From: Phocaeicola massiliensis B84634 = Timone 84634 = DSM 17679 = JCM 13223 | Lineage (GTDB): Bacteria; Bacteroidota; Bacteroidia; Bacteroidales; Bacteroidaceae | Direction of reading: 5' to 3' | NCBI RefSeq assembly: GCF_000382445.1 | Contig: NZ_KB905472.1 | Location: forward strand, 122,983-186,982 | Length of the DNA stretch: 64,000 nucleotides | In this document: positions 8,927-18,610 of the stretch, piece after piece | Layout: the number at the start of each line of letters is the position of its first letter | Numbering within the stretch: position 1 is the first letter of the stretch | Notes under the pieces: model-generated | What the model was told of the DNA's origin: nothing | The model's input: only the letters and a program-made list of their open reading frames with translations | Databases searched by the model: none | Position numbers and translations under genes: made by a program

Positions 8927-8942
8927 TACCTTCCGGCATCTA

Positions 8943-11078
8943 TCAGAACGGTTTGCGAAAGGTGCAGCCGTTCTTCCATTCGGAACACCCGTAAGCTGTT
9001 TTTCCTTTGATAATCGTTCCTTTTCCACATAGCGGACAAGGTTTACCGATCCATTCATCGGCAGGCGGATTTTCCGGCTTCTCTTCTTTGGTGGCGGCTT
9101 TCGGTTTGCGGGGACTTGCTTTCCTTTTGGCAGCAGTCTTCTTGGAGGCTTCTTCTTTGACAGTTTCTTCCATGGTAGTGACGCGGCGATTGGTGTTGTC
9201 GCTCAATACGCTGTGCACCACTTCCGCTACCATTTGTTTCAGTTCGTCCAGAAAAGTGGAAGCATCATAGCTTTTCCGTTCTATCTCGCGCAGTTTCTTT
9301 TCCCAGATACCTGTCAGTTCTGCTGATTTCAACAGCTCTTCGTGAATCAGTCCGATAAGTTCCACTCCGGTGGGAGTAGCAATCAGGTTCTTGCGTTCTT
9401 TTCGGATATAGTGACGTTTGAATAAGGTTTCGATAATGGCAGCGCGGGTAGACGGACGTCCGATGCCGTTCTCTTTCAAGGCATCGCGCAATTCGTCATT
9501 GTCCACCAGTTTACCGGCAGTTTCCATGGCACGCAGCAAGGTAGCCTCTGTGTAGGGTTTGGGCGGCTGTGTCCATTTCTCGTTCAATGTGGGCAGATGA
9601 GGTCCGCTTTCACCTTTTACAAAAGTAGGCAGAGTGCGTTCTTCATCTCCTTCACGCGGTTCTGTATCAGGGTCGGTCATGCCGTCGGGCAGATTGGTCT
9701 GCGGTTTGGCAAAGATGACACGCCATCCCGGTTCCAATATTTGTTTTCCGGTAACTTTGAATTCTATTCCATCTGTTTCGCCAATCACGGTTGTGGTAGA
9801 AAACTTACAGTCGGGATAAAATGCGGCAATGAAGCGGCGTGCCACAAGGTCGAACACACGTTTCTCCATATCCGTCAGGTTGACAGGAGGTTGCCCGGTG
9901 GGAATGATGGCATGGTGGTCGGTGACTTTCGAATTGTCGAACACCTTCTTTGATTTATTCAGCTTGGTACCGGCAAGCGGAGCTGTCAGTGTTTCGTATG
10001 GTTTCAGACCTGCCAGAATGCCGGGACATTTAGGGTAAATATCGTCACTCAGGAAAGTAGTATCCACACGTGGGTAGGTGGTAACTTTCTTTTCGTAGAG
10101 CGATTGGATAAGTTTTAATGTATCATCAGCCGAATATCCAAACTTTTTATTGCATTCTACCTGTAAAGAGGTCAAGTCGAAGAGTCGGGGAGGTGCTTCT
10201 GTTCCTGCTTTTTTGGTCACTTCTGTCACGGTAAAAGGAACATTCTTGATACGTTCCATCAATGCTTCGCCTGTGGAGAGATCAGTGATGGGAGGTATTC
10301 CTCTGTTTTCTACAGTCCTCTTGCTCTTTTTAGCCGATTCTTTTTGGTCACTTTCCTCTTGTGCCAGTTCTTCATCGCTTTTTCGGATGATGGCGGTAAA
10401 GGTCGTAGCACGATATACAGTGGCAAGTACCCAATACTGTTGGGGAGTGAAGTTCTCAATTTCCAGTTGCCTTTTGACAATCAGAGCAAGGGTGGGTGTC
10501 TGTACGCGACCGATAGATAAAACCTGTCGGTTTTGTCCATACTTTAAGGTGTAAAGACGGGTGGCATTCATCCCCAATACCCAATCGCCGATGGCACGGC
10601 TTAAGCCGGCTTCGTACAACGGCTTGAAATCGGACTGGTCTTTCAGGTTTTGGAAACCTTCACGGATAGCTTCTTCGGTCAGTGATGAAATCCACAAGCG
10701 TTTCACCGGGCAGTGAGCGCCTGCTTTTTGCATCACCCATCGCTGAATCAGCTCTCCTTCTTGTCCGGCATCACCACAGTTTATAATCTCATCGGCTTTC
10801 TGCATTAAACTTTCGATTATGCGGAACTGCTTCTCTATACCCGGGTCATTGATGAGTTTGATTCCGAAACGTGGAGGAATCATCGGAAGGCTGGACAAGC
10901 TCCATGCTTTCCATGAAGGAGTATATTCATGCGGCTCCTTCAGGGTACAGAGATGCCCGAATGTCCAGGTCACCTGGTATCCGTTTCCTTCTATGTATCC
11001 GTCTTTTTTGTTTTTTGCTCCCAATACATCGGCGATATCGCGTGCAACGGAAGGCTTTTCGGCAATACAAACTATCAT
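8943..11078 (-). CDS. topB: DNA topoisomerase III (type IA)
   Basis: This 711-residue enzyme passes single DNA strands through a transient break. It has the N-terminal TOPRIM domain (IVCIAEKPSVARDIADVLGA and the acidic INCGDAGQEGELIQRW), the active-site tyrosine in TTYPRVDTTFLS (about residue 335), and LRDALKENGIGRPSTRA of domain III. The C terminus is a Lys/Ala-rich linker followed by one four-Cys zinc ribbon (CPLCGKG ... YGCSEWKNGC). The ATG at 11078 is the start, because the in-frame ATG at 11132 lies upstream of the promoter. The size and single zinc ribbon are as in chromosomal Bacteroides TopB, not the shorter conjugative-element versions. Confidence 0.95.
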   Translation of the reverse strand: MIVCIAEKPSVARDIADVLGAKNKKDGYIEGNGYQVTWTFGHLCTLKEPHEYTPSWKAWSLSSLPMIPPRFGIKLINDPGIEKQFRIIESLMQKADEIINCGDAGQEGELIQRWVMQKAGAHCPVKRLWISSLTEEAIREGFQNLKDQSDFKPLYEAGLSRAIGDWVLGMNATRLYTLKYGQNRQVLSIGRVQTPTLALIVKRQLEIENFTPQQYWVLATVYRATTFTAIIRKSDEELAQEESDQKESAKKSKRTVENRGIPPITDLSTGEALMERIKNVPFTVTEVTKKAGTEAPPRLFDLTSLQVECNKKFGYSADDTLKLIQSLYEKKVTTYPRVDTTFLSDDIYPKCPGILAGLKPYETLTAPLAGTKLNKSKKVFDNSKVTDHHAIIPTGQPPVNLTDMEKRVFDLVARRFIAAFYPDCKFSTTTVIGETDGIEFKVTGKQILEPGWRVIFAKPQTNLPDGMTDPDTEPREGDEERTLPTFVKGESGPHLPTLNEKWTQPPKPYTEATLLRAMETAGKLVDNDELRDALKENGIGRPSTRAAIIETLFKRHYIRKERKNLIATPTGVELIGLIHEELLKSAELTGIWEKKLREIERKSYDASTFLDELKQMVAEVVHSVLSDNTNRRVTTMEETVKEEASKKTAAKRKASPRKPKAATKEEKPENPPADEWIGKPCPLCGKGTIIKGKTAYGCSEWKNGCTFRKPF

Positions 11079-11104
11079 AATTTTCGTTCTGTCTAATAGG
11101 ATTG

Positions 11105-11112
11105 CAAAGGTA
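11105..11112 (-). promoter_or_regulatory. -7 promoter element of topB
   Basis: On the minus strand it reads TACCTTTG. A TTG at 11130-11132 (minus strand), 17 nt upstream, could be the -33 element, and it lies inside the 3' arm of the preceding gene's terminator hairpin. Confidence 0.65.
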
Positions 11113-11119
11113 ACAAAAA

Positions 11120-11180
11120 CGGCTGAAAGCAACTCTCTTTTCTCTTTAATTTATGAGAATTTAGAAACTGCTTTCAGCCG
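11120..11180 (-). terminator. terminator of the PepSY-like lipoprotein gene
   Basis: A perfect 12-bp inverted repeat (CGGCTGAAAGCA at 11120-11131, complement at 11169-11180) encloses 37 nt. On the minus strand the stem is followed at once by TTTTTGTT, a standard intrinsic terminator. The T-tract runs directly into the topB -7 box. Confidence 0.75.
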
Positions 11181-11198
11181 CTATCTGTACTTGATATG

Positions 11199-12065
11199 CT
11201 ATTTAATCCATGTACCGTCTGCTTTTATTCTCAGGTTTTCCACTTCCTCGTCTGTGCTTTTGTTTTCCAAGTCGATGATATACCATTCTTCGGATACGGG
11301 TGTTTGTACGTATTCGGCATCATCGATGGTAAATCCGGGATACCGGGCATTAACAGCCTGTATCACAGCTTGGGGAAGTTCGGAAGCACGTACGTCCCAA
11401 CTGGTTCCCACCCATGTCTTCTTACTGTCGAAATAAACGTCTTTTTCTTTATTTTCATCCCAAATACTCACTTCCATGTAATCTTTTTCTTTTTCGATAT
11501 CAAGAATACGGGCATTGGGGTACATCTCTTTGATGAGGGCAGAGAAATCGTCCAAATCCGGTTGGGGAATGAAATCTTCATAGTAGTCCGAATCATTATC
11601 AACTTCAGTTCTGGTCAGAACACCTTCGGGCGAATAATATAAATCGACTTCCTGTTTGCCTTGCTCCACTTCGATTACATAAATGGTTTCCATGCCTGCT
11701 CGGGCTAGCATGTCTACATCGTCTATTTTCCAACCGGCATATTCACTTTGTTTGAAAGTCTCTTTCACCGGTTGTGGCAATGCTTCATAAGGTATATCGC
11801 TTTCCGTCATATACCATTCTGCCGACGAAGGATTATACCATGCTTCATGCGATGTTCCTTCGCTGTGGAAACTGGCAACGGCATAATTACCCTTTACTTC
11901 CCATTCCACAGACCGGGCTTGTGGATATTTGGAATTAAATGCTTCCCGGACAAGATTGGATACTGCCGATGCATCGGCAGTATCATTGTCGTCGTCACTA
12001 CATGCGCTGAAAGTAAATACATTGATAGCTGCAAAAAATAAAAATAACATCCAGTTCTTTTTCAT
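11199..12065 (-). CDS. PepSY-like (beta-lactamase-inhibitor-like) lipoprotein
   Basis: This exported lipoprotein of 288 residues has a signal peptide with the lipobox FSAC, followed by SDDDNDT, an acidic run like those that send Bacteroides lipoproteins to the cell surface. The rest contains repeated modules of the PepSY-like/DUF2874 type: short units with AFNSKYPQARSVEWEVKGNYA, the related EALPQPVKETFKQSEYAGWK, and VIQAVNARYPGFTIDDAEYV near the C terminus. Three or four modules are visible. Such proteins are common and uncharacterised in Bacteroides. The start at 12065 (MKKNWMLF) is chosen because it opens the signal peptide and lies 30 nt after a -7 box; the ATG at 12098 overlaps that box. 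Confidence 0.82.
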   Translation of the reverse strand: MKKNWMLFLFFAAINVFTFSACSDDDNDTADASAVSNLVREAFNSKYPQARSVEWEVKGNYAVASFHSEGTSHEAWYNPSSAEWYMTESDIPYEALPQPVKETFKQSEYAGWKIDDVDMLARAGMETIYVIEVEQGKQEVDLYYSPEGVLTRTEVDNDSDYYEDFIPQPDLDDFSALIKEMYPNARILDIEKEKDYMEVSIWDENKEKDVYFDSKKTWVGTSWDVRASELPQAVIQAVNARYPGFTIDDAEYVQTPVSEEWYIIDLENKSTDEEVENLRIKADGTWIK

Positions 12066-12095
12066 AATCGTTTTATTTTTATGGTTTCTTTGCGG

Positions 12096-12103
12096 CAAAT
12101 TTA
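12096..12103 (-). promoter_or_regulatory. -7 promoter element of the PepSY-like lipoprotein gene
   Basis: On the minus strand it reads TAAATTTG, matching TAnnTTTG, 30 nt upstream of the ATG at 12065. It overlaps the in-frame ATG at 12098, which argues against that upstream start. Confidence 0.55.
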
Positions 12104-12177
12104 GAGGGAGAATCTAAAAAGATTCTGAAATTTGAAGCAAATTGCAGCTTTTCGGTTATTTTTTTACCTGCTTCTCT

Positions 12178-14112
12178 TTATTCGTTTTTATGAAGATACC
12201 AGTCTTTGTTTTGTGCACCGGAAGATCTTACCCATTCAGCGAATCCGGGGTATGCTGTAGTGATACGTACCTTTTCTGCCGGGACAGGGAAGTCTTTTAC
12301 ATCCGGTAAATGGATAGCAAAGGGCATATTGTCGTTGGATACATAAAACAAATTGTGCTCAGGTTGAGAGGCATCTTCTCCTGTACTCCATAAGTTGTTG
12401 TCGGCTTTATCGGTCGGCGGGTAATTGACAAGGTGCACTTCTTTGCCTCTTCCTTGGTCTGTGCTGCAGATAATAAACGGATTATAGGGCGGAATTAGTT
12501 TATTATAGTCTGCATTTGCTATTTCTATGGTCACAGTATAGGTCTTTCCTATCACGTTTTTGATATTGTCAAAGAGGAGGACAGTAGGGTAGGTCTGTCC
12601 GCTTTCCATATTGTCGTTGCCGATGAATGTGGAACGTTCAGGTCCCTCGATAGTGATACTTTTGACATCTGTATAAGTAATATTTGTCAATTGGTAGCCA
12701 AAGCCGTTGTTATAAATACCTCCGTTATGACGAGGGGTAAACTTATCGATAATTTTGGTGATTTTATTGGTTTCTAATGTTTTGTAAATAGTGGATTCAT
12801 AGTCTATCATAACATCATTCATGTCATAATCACCTTCTTCCGGCCATTTATCCTCATAGGTAAGTGTACCAAAAGTCGTTTGTACATTGTCATCCGGAGT
12901 TGGAGCGTTTTCATCCGGTAAATCGGGAATTGTATTTTTTTCCACTGCATCCTTTTGTTCAATGTCAAGATAGAATGTAGCATCGGAAAAGTTGTTATCC
13001 TTACCGTCTTCAAAACCGATAGTTACCATTTGTGTAGAAATGGCGTCCAATAAAGCGATGGTTCGTTTTTCACCTTGATAGTTCAGGTTGGGGCTTGAAT
13101 ATTTAGTGGCATTCCAGGCATTTCCTTTTACCGGGTTTTCGATAGTACCGTTATTGTTGGAGAACCCATTGGGTTGAAGGAAAAATCCGATGGTGACCCC
13201 TGCCGGGAATTCATCTTGGAATTGTGTTCCATCCCAATATTTTAATTCTACTTGGTCACGGGAAAATATAGAAGCCTGGTCTGTTCTGGTGATATTGGGA
13301 AATGCAATAATCTTTGTTATTTTATTTTCTTCAGGGGTTTCATTTTTCGGATAAGTATAATATCCAACTACATTTTTGTATCCGGCTCCGCTATTCACAA
13401 ATACCAATTTTATTTTGGTTGCTTTCGATAAAATGATATCCGAGCTGAAGTTGTTTTCGAGAAATTCCGGATGTACTATGGATATGTATTTATTCTTTAT
13501 GGTAGAGTATGTTTCTTTTATATTATAAAGTATATAGTCTGGCGTATTTGCTTTGGGAAGTAAATATGTCGGTTTTCCACTTTCGCTCCAATCTCCTAAT
13601 ATCTTGTATTCATCAGGATATTTAAATTCATTGACGGGGGTCACTGCCCGTGTCCTGTCTCTGTGCGAGGCAATATAGTCGTTTTGATTGAAGCTGATAC
13701 TTTTGTCTTTGATTGTCAGTTCTATGGGGGAAACTGTTCCCAAATAATCGGAGTATAACCATATTTTCTCGGTTCGGGCCGGGATGGTAACATTGCCTGA
13801 GAACCGTCCTGATTTATCCGTTGAGGCTTTAAAAAGCCCTTTTATATTCTCTTTTTTAATAATAGATCCATCCTCCGGTTCTTCTGTGGGGTTTTCATCG
13901 AAGAGTTCAAAAAGTACGAGATAGTCATTGAAACCATAATCAATGTTCACTTTAATAGTTTGCATTGTGTTGAAGTCAAAGTAGTCCTCTACGGAAGGTT
14001 TTTCCGGTTCGGGAGTCGGTTCGGGTGCACCGTTCAGTCCGTTTTTGTCCATGCAACTATATAACACGAACAGCGTTGCTGTGATTAGCACGCATTTTGT
14101 TAAATCCTTCAT
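12178..14112 (-). CDS. LruC-domain lipoprotein
   Basis: This 644-residue lipoprotein has a signal peptide and lipobox (LYSC, Cys20) followed by a Pro/Glu-rich spacer. An Ig-like region (about 45-140) comes next, then a central beta-rich region with the GVTIGFFLQPNGFSNNN motif seen in DUF4114-type modules. The C-terminal LruC/DUF4842-type domain is marked by FGTLTYEDKWPEEGDYDMNDV, an acidic stretch likely to bind calcium. The domain name comes from Leptospira LruC; function in Bacteroidales is unknown. It is monocistronic with its own promoter box at 14136-14143. Surface or outer-membrane location is inferred from the lipobox. Confidence 0.85.
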   Translation of the reverse strand: MKDLTKCVLITATLFVLYSCMDKNGLNGAPEPTPEPEKPSVEDYFDFNTMQTIKVNIDYGFNDYLVLFELFDENPTEEPEDGSIIKKENIKGLFKASTDKSGRFSGNVTIPARTEKIWLYSDYLGTVSPIELTIKDKSISFNQNDYIASHRDRTRAVTPVNEFKYPDEYKILGDWSESGKPTYLLPKANTPDYILYNIKETYSTIKNKYISIVHPEFLENNFSSDIILSKATKIKLVFVNSGAGYKNVVGYYTYPKNETPEENKITKIIAFPNITRTDQASIFSRDQVELKYWDGTQFQDEFPAGVTIGFFLQPNGFSNNNGTIENPVKGNAWNATKYSSPNLNYQGEKRTIALLDAISTQMVTIGFEDGKDNNFSDATFYLDIEQKDAVEKNTIPDLPDENAPTPDDNVQTTFGTLTYEDKWPEEGDYDMNDVMIDYESTIYKTLETNKITKIIDKFTPRHNGGIYNNGFGYQLTNITYTDVKSITIEGPERSTFIGNDNMESGQTYPTVLLFDNIKNVIGKTYTVTIEIANADYNKLIPPYNPFIICSTDQGRGKEVHLVNYPPTDKADNNLWSTGEDASQPEHNLFYVSNDNMPFAIHLPDVKDFPVPAEKVRITTAYPGFAEWVRSSGAQNKDWYLHKNE

Positions 14113-14135
14113 ATCATTTTAAGATGTTAATCAAG

Positions 14136-14143
14136 CAAATGTA
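14136..14143 (-). promoter_or_regulatory. -7 promoter element of the LruC lipoprotein gene
   Basis: On the minus strand it reads TACATTTG, matching TAnnTTTG, 23 nt upstream of the ATG. Confidence 0.5.
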
Positions 14144-14253
14144 ATTAAAAAATCGTTGATAACGAATAAAAGATGGGAATAAAAGCTTAAAAACAAGGAT
14201 TATTTTATTTGGGGAGACAATTATCGGGATGAAGTGTAGTTTGGGTAAAATAT

Positions 14254-14284
14254 AAAAGGCAAACTTGTTCGAAGTTCGCCTTTT
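14254..14284 (-). terminator. terminator of the mutA-mutB operon
   Basis: A 13-bp stem with one mismatch (AAAAGGCAAACTT at 14254-14266 and its complement at 14272-14284) closes a 5-nt loop 27 nt after the mutB stop. On the minus strand the stem ends in a run of T. Confidence 0.8.
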
Positions 14285-14311
14285 ATAAATTGAATGTGGT
14301 AAGGAAGACTT

Positions 14312-16456
14312 TTATTCTTCCAGCAATATTTCCATAATCTGTACTGCTGCTTTGGCTACAGAAGTACCCGGACCAAAGATAGCTGCTACACCTGCTTTAT
14401 AAAGGAAGTCGTAGTCTTGGGCAGGAATTACACCTCCGGCAATAACCAGAATATCTTCGCGGCCTAACTTCTTCAACTCTTCCATCAGTTGCGGAATCAA
14501 AGTCTTGTGTCCGGCAGCCAGTGATGAAACGCCCACTGCATGAACATCGTTTTCCACTGCTTCACGGGCAGCTTCGGCAGGAGTCTGGAACAACGGTCCC
14601 ATATCTACGTCGAAACCACAGTCTGCATAACCTGTAGCAACCACTTTCGCACCGCGGTCGTGTCCATCCTGTCCCATCTTGGCAACCATGATACGCGGAC
14701 GGCGACCTTCTTTCTTTGCAAATTCTTCGGTCAGTTCGCAAGCTTTTGCGAAATCTGCATCTTTTTTACTTTCTGATGAATACACGCCTGATATAGTTCT
14801 AATTACTGCTTTATAACGTCCTACAATCTTTTCGCAAGCATCTGAAATTTCGCCTAAGGTAGCGCGGACACGGGCTGCTTCTACTGCCAGTTCCAGCAAA
14901 TTGCCTTCTTTGGTCTCGACGCAACGGGTAATAGCATCCAATGCTTTTTTCACTTCTTCTTCGTTGCGGCCCTCTTTCAGACGTTTCAAGTTCTCAATCT
15001 GTTCCAGTCGAACGGCGGTGTTGTCTACTTCGAGGATATCGATGGGGTCTTCTTTTTCCAAGCGATACTTGTTGGTTCCCACGATAGTCTGTGCACCTGA
15101 GTCAATGCGGGCCTGAGTGCGTGCGGCAGCTTCTTCGATACGCATTTTGGGCACACCGGTTTCGATAGCTTTTGCCATACCGCCGAGGCTTTCGATTTCC
15201 TGAATATGTTCCCAAGCCTTGTGAGCCAGTTCATTTGTCAGAGACTCTACATAGTAAGAACCTCCCCATGGGTCTACATTCTTACAAATGTAAGTTTCTT
15301 CCTGAATATAAATCTGAGTATTACGTGCAATACGTGCAGAAAAGTCTGTCGGAAGAGCAATTGCTTCGTCCAATGCATTGGTGTGCAGTGACTGGGTGTG
15401 TCCCAGTGCGGCAGCCATTGCTTCGATACAGGTACGGCCTACGTTATTGAATGGATCTTGTTCGGTCAGTGACCAGCCTGAAGTCTGCGAGTGAGTACGC
15501 AAAGCCAGTGACTTCGGGTTTTTCGGGTTGAACTGTTTCACGAGTTTTGCCCATAACATACGTGCGGCACGCATTTTGGCAATCTCCATAAAGTGATTCA
15601 TACCGATAGCCCAGAAGAACGACAAGCGCGGAGCAAAGGCATCGATATCGATACCTGCTGCAACACCTGCACGGAGATATTCCAAACCGTCGGCCAAGGT
15701 ATAAGCCAATTCGATATCTGCCGTAGCACCTGCTTCCTGCATGTGATAGCCGGAGATAGAGATTGAATTGAACTTAGGCATCTTTTGAGAGGTGTATTCA
15801 AAGATGTCGGAGATAATCTTCATAGAGAAGGCAGGCGGATAAATATAGGTGTTACGCACCATGAACTCTTTCAAAATATCATTCTGGATGGTTCCTGCCA
15901 TTTCTTCAAGTTTCGCTCCCTGTTCCAGTCCTGCATTGATATAGAATGCCATGATAGGAAGTACGGCTCCGTTCATGGTCATGGAAACGGACATCTTGTT
16001 CAAGGGGATGCCATCGAACAATACTTTCATGTTTTCCAGTGAACAGATAGATACACCTGCTTTACCTACGTCGCCTACTACACGCTGATGGTCGGGGTCA
16101 TAGCCACGGTGGGTCGGAAGGTCGAATGCAACAGACAGACCTTTCTGACCTGAGGCCAGATTACGGCGATAGAATGCGTTACTTTCTTCTGCGGTAGAGA
16201 AGCCGGCGTATTGGCGGATTGTCCAAGGGCGGAATGTATACATCATGGAGTATGGGCCACGGAGATAGGGAGGAATACCTGCGGTATAGTTCAAATGTTC
16301 CATACCTTCCAGGTCTTCTTTCGTATAAACAGGCTTCACACTGATGTGTTCCGGTGTTTTCCAGTCGGCGGTAATGCCGTTGGCTTTTTGCCATTCCATA
16401 CCGTTCTGCGGCTGGAATCCGGCATAAATATCTATGTTTTTAAAATTCGGTTTCAT
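14312..16456 (-). CDS. mutB: methylmalonyl-CoA mutase, large (catalytic) subunit
   Basis: This 714-residue adenosylcobalamin-dependent subunit interconverts succinyl-CoA and (R)-methylmalonyl-CoA, the entry step to propionate in Bacteroides. The TIM-barrel catalytic domain occupies about 1-560 ([60 protein letters not shown]). The C-terminal B12 domain has the base-off signature DGHDRG, with the histidine that ligates cobalt, plus SSLAAGH and AGGVIP. It starts 8 nt after mutA and shares its transcript. Length and motifs are complete. No meaB-like G-protein chaperone or epimerase gene is present in this window. Confidence 0.97.
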   Translation of the reverse strand: MKPNFKNIDIYAGFQPQNGMEWQKANGITADWKTPEHISVKPVYTKEDLEGMEHLNYTAGIPPYLRGPYSMMYTFRPWTIRQYAGFSTAEESNAFYRRNLASGQKGLSVAFDLPTHRGYDPDHQRVVGDVGKAGVSICSLENMKVLFDGIPLNKMSVSMTMNGAVLPIMAFYINAGLEQGAKLEEMAGTIQNDILKEFMVRNTYIYPPAFSMKIISDIFEYTSQKMPKFNSISISGYHMQEAGATADIELAYTLADGLEYLRAGVAAGIDIDAFAPRLSFFWAIGMNHFMEIAKMRAARMLWAKLVKQFNPKNPKSLALRTHSQTSGWSLTEQDPFNNVGRTCIEAMAAALGHTQSLHTNALDEAIALPTDFSARIARNTQIYIQEETYICKNVDPWGGSYYVESLTNELAHKAWEHIQEIESLGGMAKAIETGVPKMRIEEAAARTQARIDSGAQTIVGTNKYRLEKEDPIDILEVDNTAVRLEQIENLKRLKEGRNEEEVKKALDAITRCVETKEGNLLELAVEAARVRATLGEISDACEKIVGRYKAVIRTISGVYSSESKKDADFAKACELTEEFAKKEGRRPRIMVAKMGQDGHDRGAKVVATGYADCGFDVDMGPLFQTPAEAAREAVENDVHAVGVSSLAAGHKTLIPQLMEELKKLGREDILVIAGGVIPAQDYDFLYKAGVAAIFGPGTSVAKAAVQIMEILLEE

Positions 16457-16464
16457 TGTCTTCC

Positions 16465-18324
16465 TTACTTAATTCCTAACTTAGCGTTGTATTCTTTCAA
16501 AGTTTCCAATACGTTTACACGTACATGGATAAAGTTTTCGATGCCTGCGGCTTTCAGGTCTTCCATGCAAGCCGGAGCACCTGCTACGATAAACATGGCG
16601 CGTCCGTTGAGCGCTTTGAATGCCGGAACAGCATATTCGGCATATTCATCATCGCTCGAGCAAATCACTACGATGTCGGCACCTGCTTTCATTGCAGCTT
16701 CTACACCTTCTTCTACAGTGGGGAAGCCCAAGTTGTCAATCACTTCATAACCTGCACAAGCCAGGAAGTTACAAGAGAACTGTGCACGTGCCTGACGCAT
16801 AGCCAGATTGCCTATGGTGAGCATAAATGCTTTCGGACGTTTGCCTGAGCGTTCGGTTTGCAGGCGAAGTGTTTCAAATTCGCTGGCGGCACGGTTGAAG
16901 TTCAGTGTTGCGATAGGTTTCTCGCAACTGTTGCCGGAGCAGCAGCATTGTGCTTCGACCGGATTCTTTTCGCCTGCTTTTTCGTTGAAGTTAGGGAATT
17001 GGTTGGTGCCGAGCAATACTTCTTTGCGTTTGGAAACAGCATCATGGCGGGCCTTGTTGCTTGCATTGACGGCTTCCTGCACCTTGCCGGCTTTGACAGC
17101 TTCCAGCATACCGCCTTCTTCTTCCACATTGAGGAACAAGTCCCATGCTTGTTTGGCGATGGAGACAGTCAGGTTTTCGATAAAATAAGAACCGGCAGCC
17201 GGGTCGACTACCTTATTAAAATGACATTCTTCTTTTAACAGTAATTGTTGATTGCGTGCAATGCGTTCCGAGAAATCATCCGGAGTCTTGTAAGTCTTGT
17301 CAAACGGAGTGACGGTAATAGAGTTTACACCGGCCAAGGCTGCACTCATTGTTTCTGTCTGGGTGCGGAGCAAGTTTACGTGAGCGTCAAACAGAGTCAG
17401 GTTAAAAGTAGATGTTTCTGCATGGGCAATCATTTTGCAAGCACATTCACATTCGGGTTTATATTCGTTCACGATGTTGGCCCATAACATGCGTCCTGCG
17501 CGGAATTTGGCGATTTCGAGGAAGTAGTTGGAGCTGATACCGAAGTTGAATTTGATTCTTTTTGCAGCCGATGTAGCCGGAACTCCCGCCTCTATCAGTT
17601 TGTTCAGATATTCATTACCCCATGCCAATGCGTATCCCAACTCTTGTGAAATATAAGACCCTGCATTGTTTAACTCTACTGCGTTAACGCAGATGCAACG
17701 ATACTTGGGCAATGGAGCCAGAACGTCTACCAATTCCTTGGCAATAGCAGCGAAATTGCTCAGGTCTTTGCCTTTTGCCATCATCTTGCCCATCGGGTCA
17801 TAGTTGACAGAACCTTGCAGTTGAGTCAAGTCATAACCTTGCTTTTGGAAATATTCCACCAATAATTTAGCCAGTTCCACGGTATGTCCCTGACAGGTAG
17901 AGAAGTTCAGCTCTACGCATTCGGCACAAATACCGTTCAGCAATGTTTCAATGTATTCGGCATTCAAGTCTTTTGCATTGACCTTGAAACCAAGGGAGTC
18001 TATACCTTTATTCAGAATGTCGAGTGCTTTTGCATTTGCTTCTTTCGGGCATTCCACTTGGATATCTTGACGCACCAGCCAGGTGTTGTCATCCTTTTTT
18101 ATACCTCTCACATAAGGGAACTGTCCGGGCAGCCCTTCTGTTGTTTTTAAACCTTCCAAGTCTTCCTGACGGTAGAAAGGTTTCACTTTAAAGCCTTCAT
18201 TGGTTTTCCAAACCAGTTTCTTTTCAAAGTCAGCACCTTTCAGGTCTGCTGTAATCTTTTCCATCCACGCTTCCGTAGAAACGCCGGGAAAATCTGAAAA
18301 GAGTTTCTCTTTACTATCTGCCAT
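16465..18324 (-). CDS. mutA: methylmalonyl-CoA mutase, small subunit
   Basis: This 619-residue non-catalytic partner of MutB has the same two-domain plan. The barrel-like region carries [23 protein letters not shown] and [26 protein letters not shown]. The C-terminal flavodoxin-like domain ([20 protein letters not shown]) lacks the DxHxxG cobalt-ligating motif, as expected for the small subunit. The linker between the domains contains an unusual cluster [13 protein letters not shown] with four cysteines in seven residues. It is the first gene of the operon, with a -7 box upstream at 18385-18392. No cobalamin riboswitch is visible in the 60-nt leader. Confidence 0.96.
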   Translation of the reverse strand: MADSKEKLFSDFPGVSTEAWMEKITADLKGADFEKKLVWKTNEGFKVKPFYRQEDLEGLKTTEGLPGQFPYVRGIKKDDNTWLVRQDIQVECPKEANAKALDILNKGIDSLGFKVNAKDLNAEYIETLLNGICAECVELNFSTCQGHTVELAKLLVEYFQKQGYDLTQLQGSVNYDPMGKMMAKGKDLSNFAAIAKELVDVLAPLPKYRCICVNAVELNNAGSYISQELGYALAWGNEYLNKLIEAGVPATSAAKRIKFNFGISSNYFLEIAKFRAGRMLWANIVNEYKPECECACKMIAHAETSTFNLTLFDAHVNLLRTQTETMSAALAGVNSITVTPFDKTYKTPDDFSERIARNQQLLLKEECHFNKVVDPAAGSYFIENLTVSIAKQAWDLFLNVEEEGGMLEAVKAGKVQEAVNASNKARHDAVSKRKEVLLGTNQFPNFNEKAGEKNPVEAQCCCSGNSCEKPIATLNFNRAASEFETLRLQTERSGKRPKAFMLTIGNLAMRQARAQFSCNFLACAGYEVIDNLGFPTVEEGVEAAMKAGADIVVICSSDDEYAEYAVPAFKALNGRAMFIVAGAPACMEDLKAAGIENFIHVRVNVLETLKEYNAKLGIK

Positions 18325-18384
18325 AGTTTATTTGGTATTAATATTTAAGTTAGTAATATCTTGTATCTTGTTCAAGTGTTCGGG

Positions 18385-18392
18385 CAAATATA
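18385..18392 (-). promoter_or_regulatory. -7 promoter element of mutA-mutB
   Basis: On the minus strand it reads TATATTTG, an exact TAnnTTTG match, 60 nt upstream of the mutA ATG. The leader is too short for a cobalamin riboswitch. Confidence 0.55.
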
Positions 18393-18574
18393 GTAATTCC
18401 TTTTAAATAGATTCCCTTTTTTACTTATTTTCGCAGCAAGCAACTGCTGATTTCTGTCATTTTGTTAAGGAAAGAAGTAGGTAACTGTGGGGTTTGCTAT
18501 GTGGATATTGCAAAATAAATCATGCAGGTGAAATAATTATGCCCGGATTATTGGGCTGAGTGGAATGAATTTGC

Positions 18575-18582
18575 TAATTTTG
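18575..18582 (+). promoter_or_regulatory. -7 promoter element of the AspT/YidE-type transporter gene
   Basis: TAATTTTG matches TAnnTTTG and lies 28 nt before the ATG at 18611. Confidence 0.5.
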
Positions 18583-18610
18583 CGGCAATTTTTAAAACAC
18601 ATTAAATATT

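Noticed and set aside
11079..11132. Longer topB reading from the ATG at 11132
   Set aside because: The topB promoter box (11105-11112) is downstream of that ATG, and the TOPRIM domain begins at the ATG at 11078.
18325..18384. Cobalamin riboswitch before the B12-dependent mutase genes
   Set aside because: The leader from the -7 box to the ATG is only about 60 nt and shows no B12-box-like sequence.
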